Positions 62,363 through 64,000 of a stretch of DNA of 64,000 nucleotides are shown piece by piece (the first letter of the stretch is position 1; every line of letters starts with the position of its first letter). The stretch is from JALZVT01 sp039029135 (GTDB taxonomy: Bacteria; Pseudomonadota; Gammaproteobacteria; Pseudomonadales; Azotimanducaceae). The notes below the pieces were generated by a model. The model saw only the letters and a list, made by a program, of their open reading frames with translations, was not told the DNA's origin and ran no database searches. The translations under genes were made by a program, and so were the position numbers. The stretch is from positions 1-64,000 of the forward strand of contig JBCCGT010000019.1 in assembly GCA_039029135.1 (NCBI GenBank), given 5' to 3'.

Positions 62363-63154
62363 ATGACTGTAAAAATCCTCGACGCCCCGGCCATCGACAA
62401 GATGCGCGTTGCCGGCCGCCTAGCGGCGGGCGTGCTGGAGATGATTGGCGAGCACGTCCAACCCGGCGTGACCACCGGTGAGCTCGACCGCATCTGCCAC
62501 GACTACATTATCAACGACATTGACTGCGTGCCGGCGCCGCTGAACTACACCAGCGGCCCCGGTCAGCCCCCCTTTCCGCGCTCGATCTGCACCAGCGTCA
62601 ACCACGTCGTCTGCCACGGCATTCCGTCAGAGAAGAAGGTGCTGAAGACCGGCGACGTGCTGAACATCGACGTCACCGTGATCCGCGACGGCTACTACGG
62701 CGACACGTCGAAGATGTTCTTCGTGGGCAAATCGACGGTGCTGGCGGAGCGGCTGGTGCGAGTCACCCAGGAATGCCTCTATAAAGGCATCAAAGAGGTG
62801 CGGCCGGGCGCTACCCTCGGCGATATCGGGCATGTGATCCAGCGCCACGCCGAGAGCAACCGCTTCTCGGTCGTCCGCGAATTCTGCGGCCACGGCATTG
62901 GCGATACCTTTCATACCGAACCGCAGGTGCTGCACTACGGCCGCCCCGGCCGCGGCATGGCGCTGCGCGAGGGCATGGCGTTCACGATCGAGCCGATGAT
63001 CAATGCCGGCAAACGCTTCGTGAAGATCCTCCCCGATCAGTGGACGGCGGTCACTAAGGATCACAAGATGTCCGCCCAATGGGAGCACACGCTGCTGGTC
63101 ACGGGCGACGGCGTCGAGGTCCTGACCCAGCGGAGCGAAGAACAGATTCTATGA
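62363..63154 (+). CDS. map: Methionine aminopeptidase type I
   Basis: 263 residues from the ATG at 62363; the upstream frame is not supported. Type I layout with metal ligands in VLNIDVTVIRDGYYGDTSKM, FCGHGIGDTFHTEPQVLHYG and AFTIEPMINAGK, and QWEHTLLVTGDGVEVLT at the end. Removes the initiator methionine. Overlaps glnD by four bases, divergent from rpsB; this map-glnD/rpsB arrangement is the gammaproteobacterial norm. Confidence 0.97.
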   Translation: MTVKILDAPAIDKMRVAGRLAAGVLEMIGEHVQPGVTTGELDRICHDYIINDIDCVPAPLNYTSGPGQPPFPRSICTSVNHVVCHGIPSEKKVLKTGDVLNIDVTVIRDGYYGDTSKMFFVGKSTVLAERLVRVTQECLYKGIKEVRPGATLGDIGHVIQRHAESNRFSVVREFCGHGIGDTFHTEPQVLHYGRPGRGMALREGMAFTIEPMINAGKRFVKILPDQWTAVTKDHKMSAQWEHTLLVTGDGVEVLTQRSEEQIL

Positions 63155-64000
63155 CCCCGGCCATCCTCCGCGCCCGCATTCAGGCGGCCGACGCGGAGCT
63201 CGCCGAGCGGTTCTGGCGCGGCGACCTCATCGACGATCTGCTGGCCGATCGCGCGGCCGTCTTCGACGAATTGATCTGTGAGCTGTGGCGCACCGCGCTG
63301 CCCGATGCTGCACGCGAGCAGATGGCCATCTACGCCGTCGGCGGCTATGGCCGCGGCGAGCTGCACCCCGGCTCCGACATCGATCTGCTGGTACTCGTCC
63401 GCAGACGCGGCCAATACACCAGAGAGCTGGAGACCTTCGTCCAGTCGCTGTGGGATCTCGGCTGCGAGATCGGCCACAGCGTACGCACCGTGCGCGAGTG
63501 TCGGCGGGAGGCGAACAGCGACCTGACCATCGCGACAGCGCTGTACGAACGCAGACGGCTCACTGGCGGGGATCGGCTCGACGCGGCACTCACGCGCACC
63601 ATGGGCTCAAGCCGGCTGTGGCCCAGCAAGAAGTTCTTTACCGCCAAACGCGACGAGCAGATCGCGCGCCACCTGGCCTTCGAGGACGTCGAATACGGTC
63701 TCGAGCCCAACATCAAGAGCTCGCCCGGGGGCCTGCGCGACATCCATACCGTACTGTGGATACTGCGGCGCCACTTCGGTACGGCGCACCTCGAAACGCT
63801 GCTCGATAAGGGCGTGCTAACGCAGCAGGAGCACGACTGGCTAGTCGAGGGCAAGCGCTTCCTCGCCTCGATTCGCTACGGGCTGCATCTGCTCGCCGGG
63901 CGCAAGGAAGATCGCCTGCAGTTCGAACATCAGCGGGAGCTCGCGCATCGTTTCGGCTACGTCGACACCGACGCGCGGCGCGGCGTCGAACGCTTCATGC
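63151..64000 (+). CDS. glnD: Bifunctional PII uridylyltransferase, 5' part
   Basis: Start of GlnD; the gene runs off the window after 283 codons. The nucleotidyltransferase motif GGYGRGELHPGSDIDLLVLV (about 65-84) and LEPNIKSSPGGLRDIHTVLW are typical of GlnD. Covers only the NTase part; the HD and ACT domains lie outside the window. It controls PII modification in response to glutamine. Overlaps map by ATGA. Confidence 0.96.
   Translation, partial: MTPAILRARIQAADAELAERFWRGDLIDDLLADRAAVFDELICELWRTALPDAAREQMAIYAVGGYGRGELHPGSDIDLLVLVRRRGQYTRELETFVQSLWDLGCEIGHSVRTVRECRREANSDLTIATALYERRRLTGGDRLDAALTRTMGSSRLWPSKKFFTAKRDEQIARHLAFEDVEYGLEPNIKSSPGGLRDIHTVLWILRRHFGTAHLETLLDKGVLTQQEHDWLVEGKRFLASIRYGLHLLAGRKEDRLQFEHQRELAHRFGYVDTDARRGVERFM

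Overview
The window joins a horizontally acquired island (about 1-21,250) to a GC-rich stretch of gammaproteobacterial core chromosome (about 21,300-64,000). The core shows the classic order, read leftwards, rpsB-tsf-pyrH-frr-uppS-cdsA-rseP-bamA-skp-lpxD-fabZ-lpxB-rnhB-dnaE-tilS-pyrG-kdsA-eno-ftsB-truD-pcm-(DUF368)-nlpD, then fdxA-mutS facing recA-recX-alaS-lysC and csrA-tRNA-Ser. That order and FtsB, NlpD-type, Skp and CsrA proteins indicate a Gammaproteobacterium; I cannot name a genus from sequence alone.

Island, 1-21,250, appears lower in GC by eye. Part A (1-9,000) holds a broken SpvB/RHS-type secreted gene cut by an IS3-type transposase tail, a secreted protein with a MopE-like acidic motif, a DUF3768 gene, a small serine recombinase, a DNRLRE-type secreted protein and several secreted or unknown proteins. 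Part B (9,187-12,258) has an M48-like soluble metallopeptidase and a two-gene unit of unknown function. Part C (12,352-21,253) is a tightly packed rightward operon-like array: SprT-like protease, small membrane and zinc-ribbon proteins, a coiled-coil membrane protein, a membrane-anchored vWA-like protein, a VirD4/TraG-type ATPase, five small unknowns and a large serine recombinase. The recombinase stop codon lies inside a tRNA-Arg gene, so the island very probably entered at that tRNA 3' end. I found no relaxase and no VirB/Tra channel genes in the window.

Core, 21,237-64,000: tRNA-Arg(ACG) and tRNA-Ser(GCT) are separated by an NDUFA9-like dehydrogenase, an OmpA-family protein and a long repetitive coiled-coil protein ending in a helix-hairpin-helix domain. 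Then come csrA, lysC, alaS, recX and recA with a perfect LexA box, divergent mutS, fdxA, and the long leftward operon train for cell envelope, lipid A, replication, nucleotide and translation functions, ending in divergent map and glnD.

The most unusual points are: (1) the orphan VirD4-like ATPase with Asn in place of the Walker B Asp, packed with a vWA-like and a coiled-coil membrane protein; (2) the coordinated absence of dxr, ispD and ispF from three conserved slots, which suggests a different isoprenoid route or relocation, along with absence of rpoS, surE, cinA, lpxA and accA; (3) a 40-bp direct repeat plus hairpin exactly where surE should be; (4) probable non-standard starts in fabZ and the NDUFA9-like gene; (5) a palindrome abutting the alaS -10 box and an N-terminally extended RecX.
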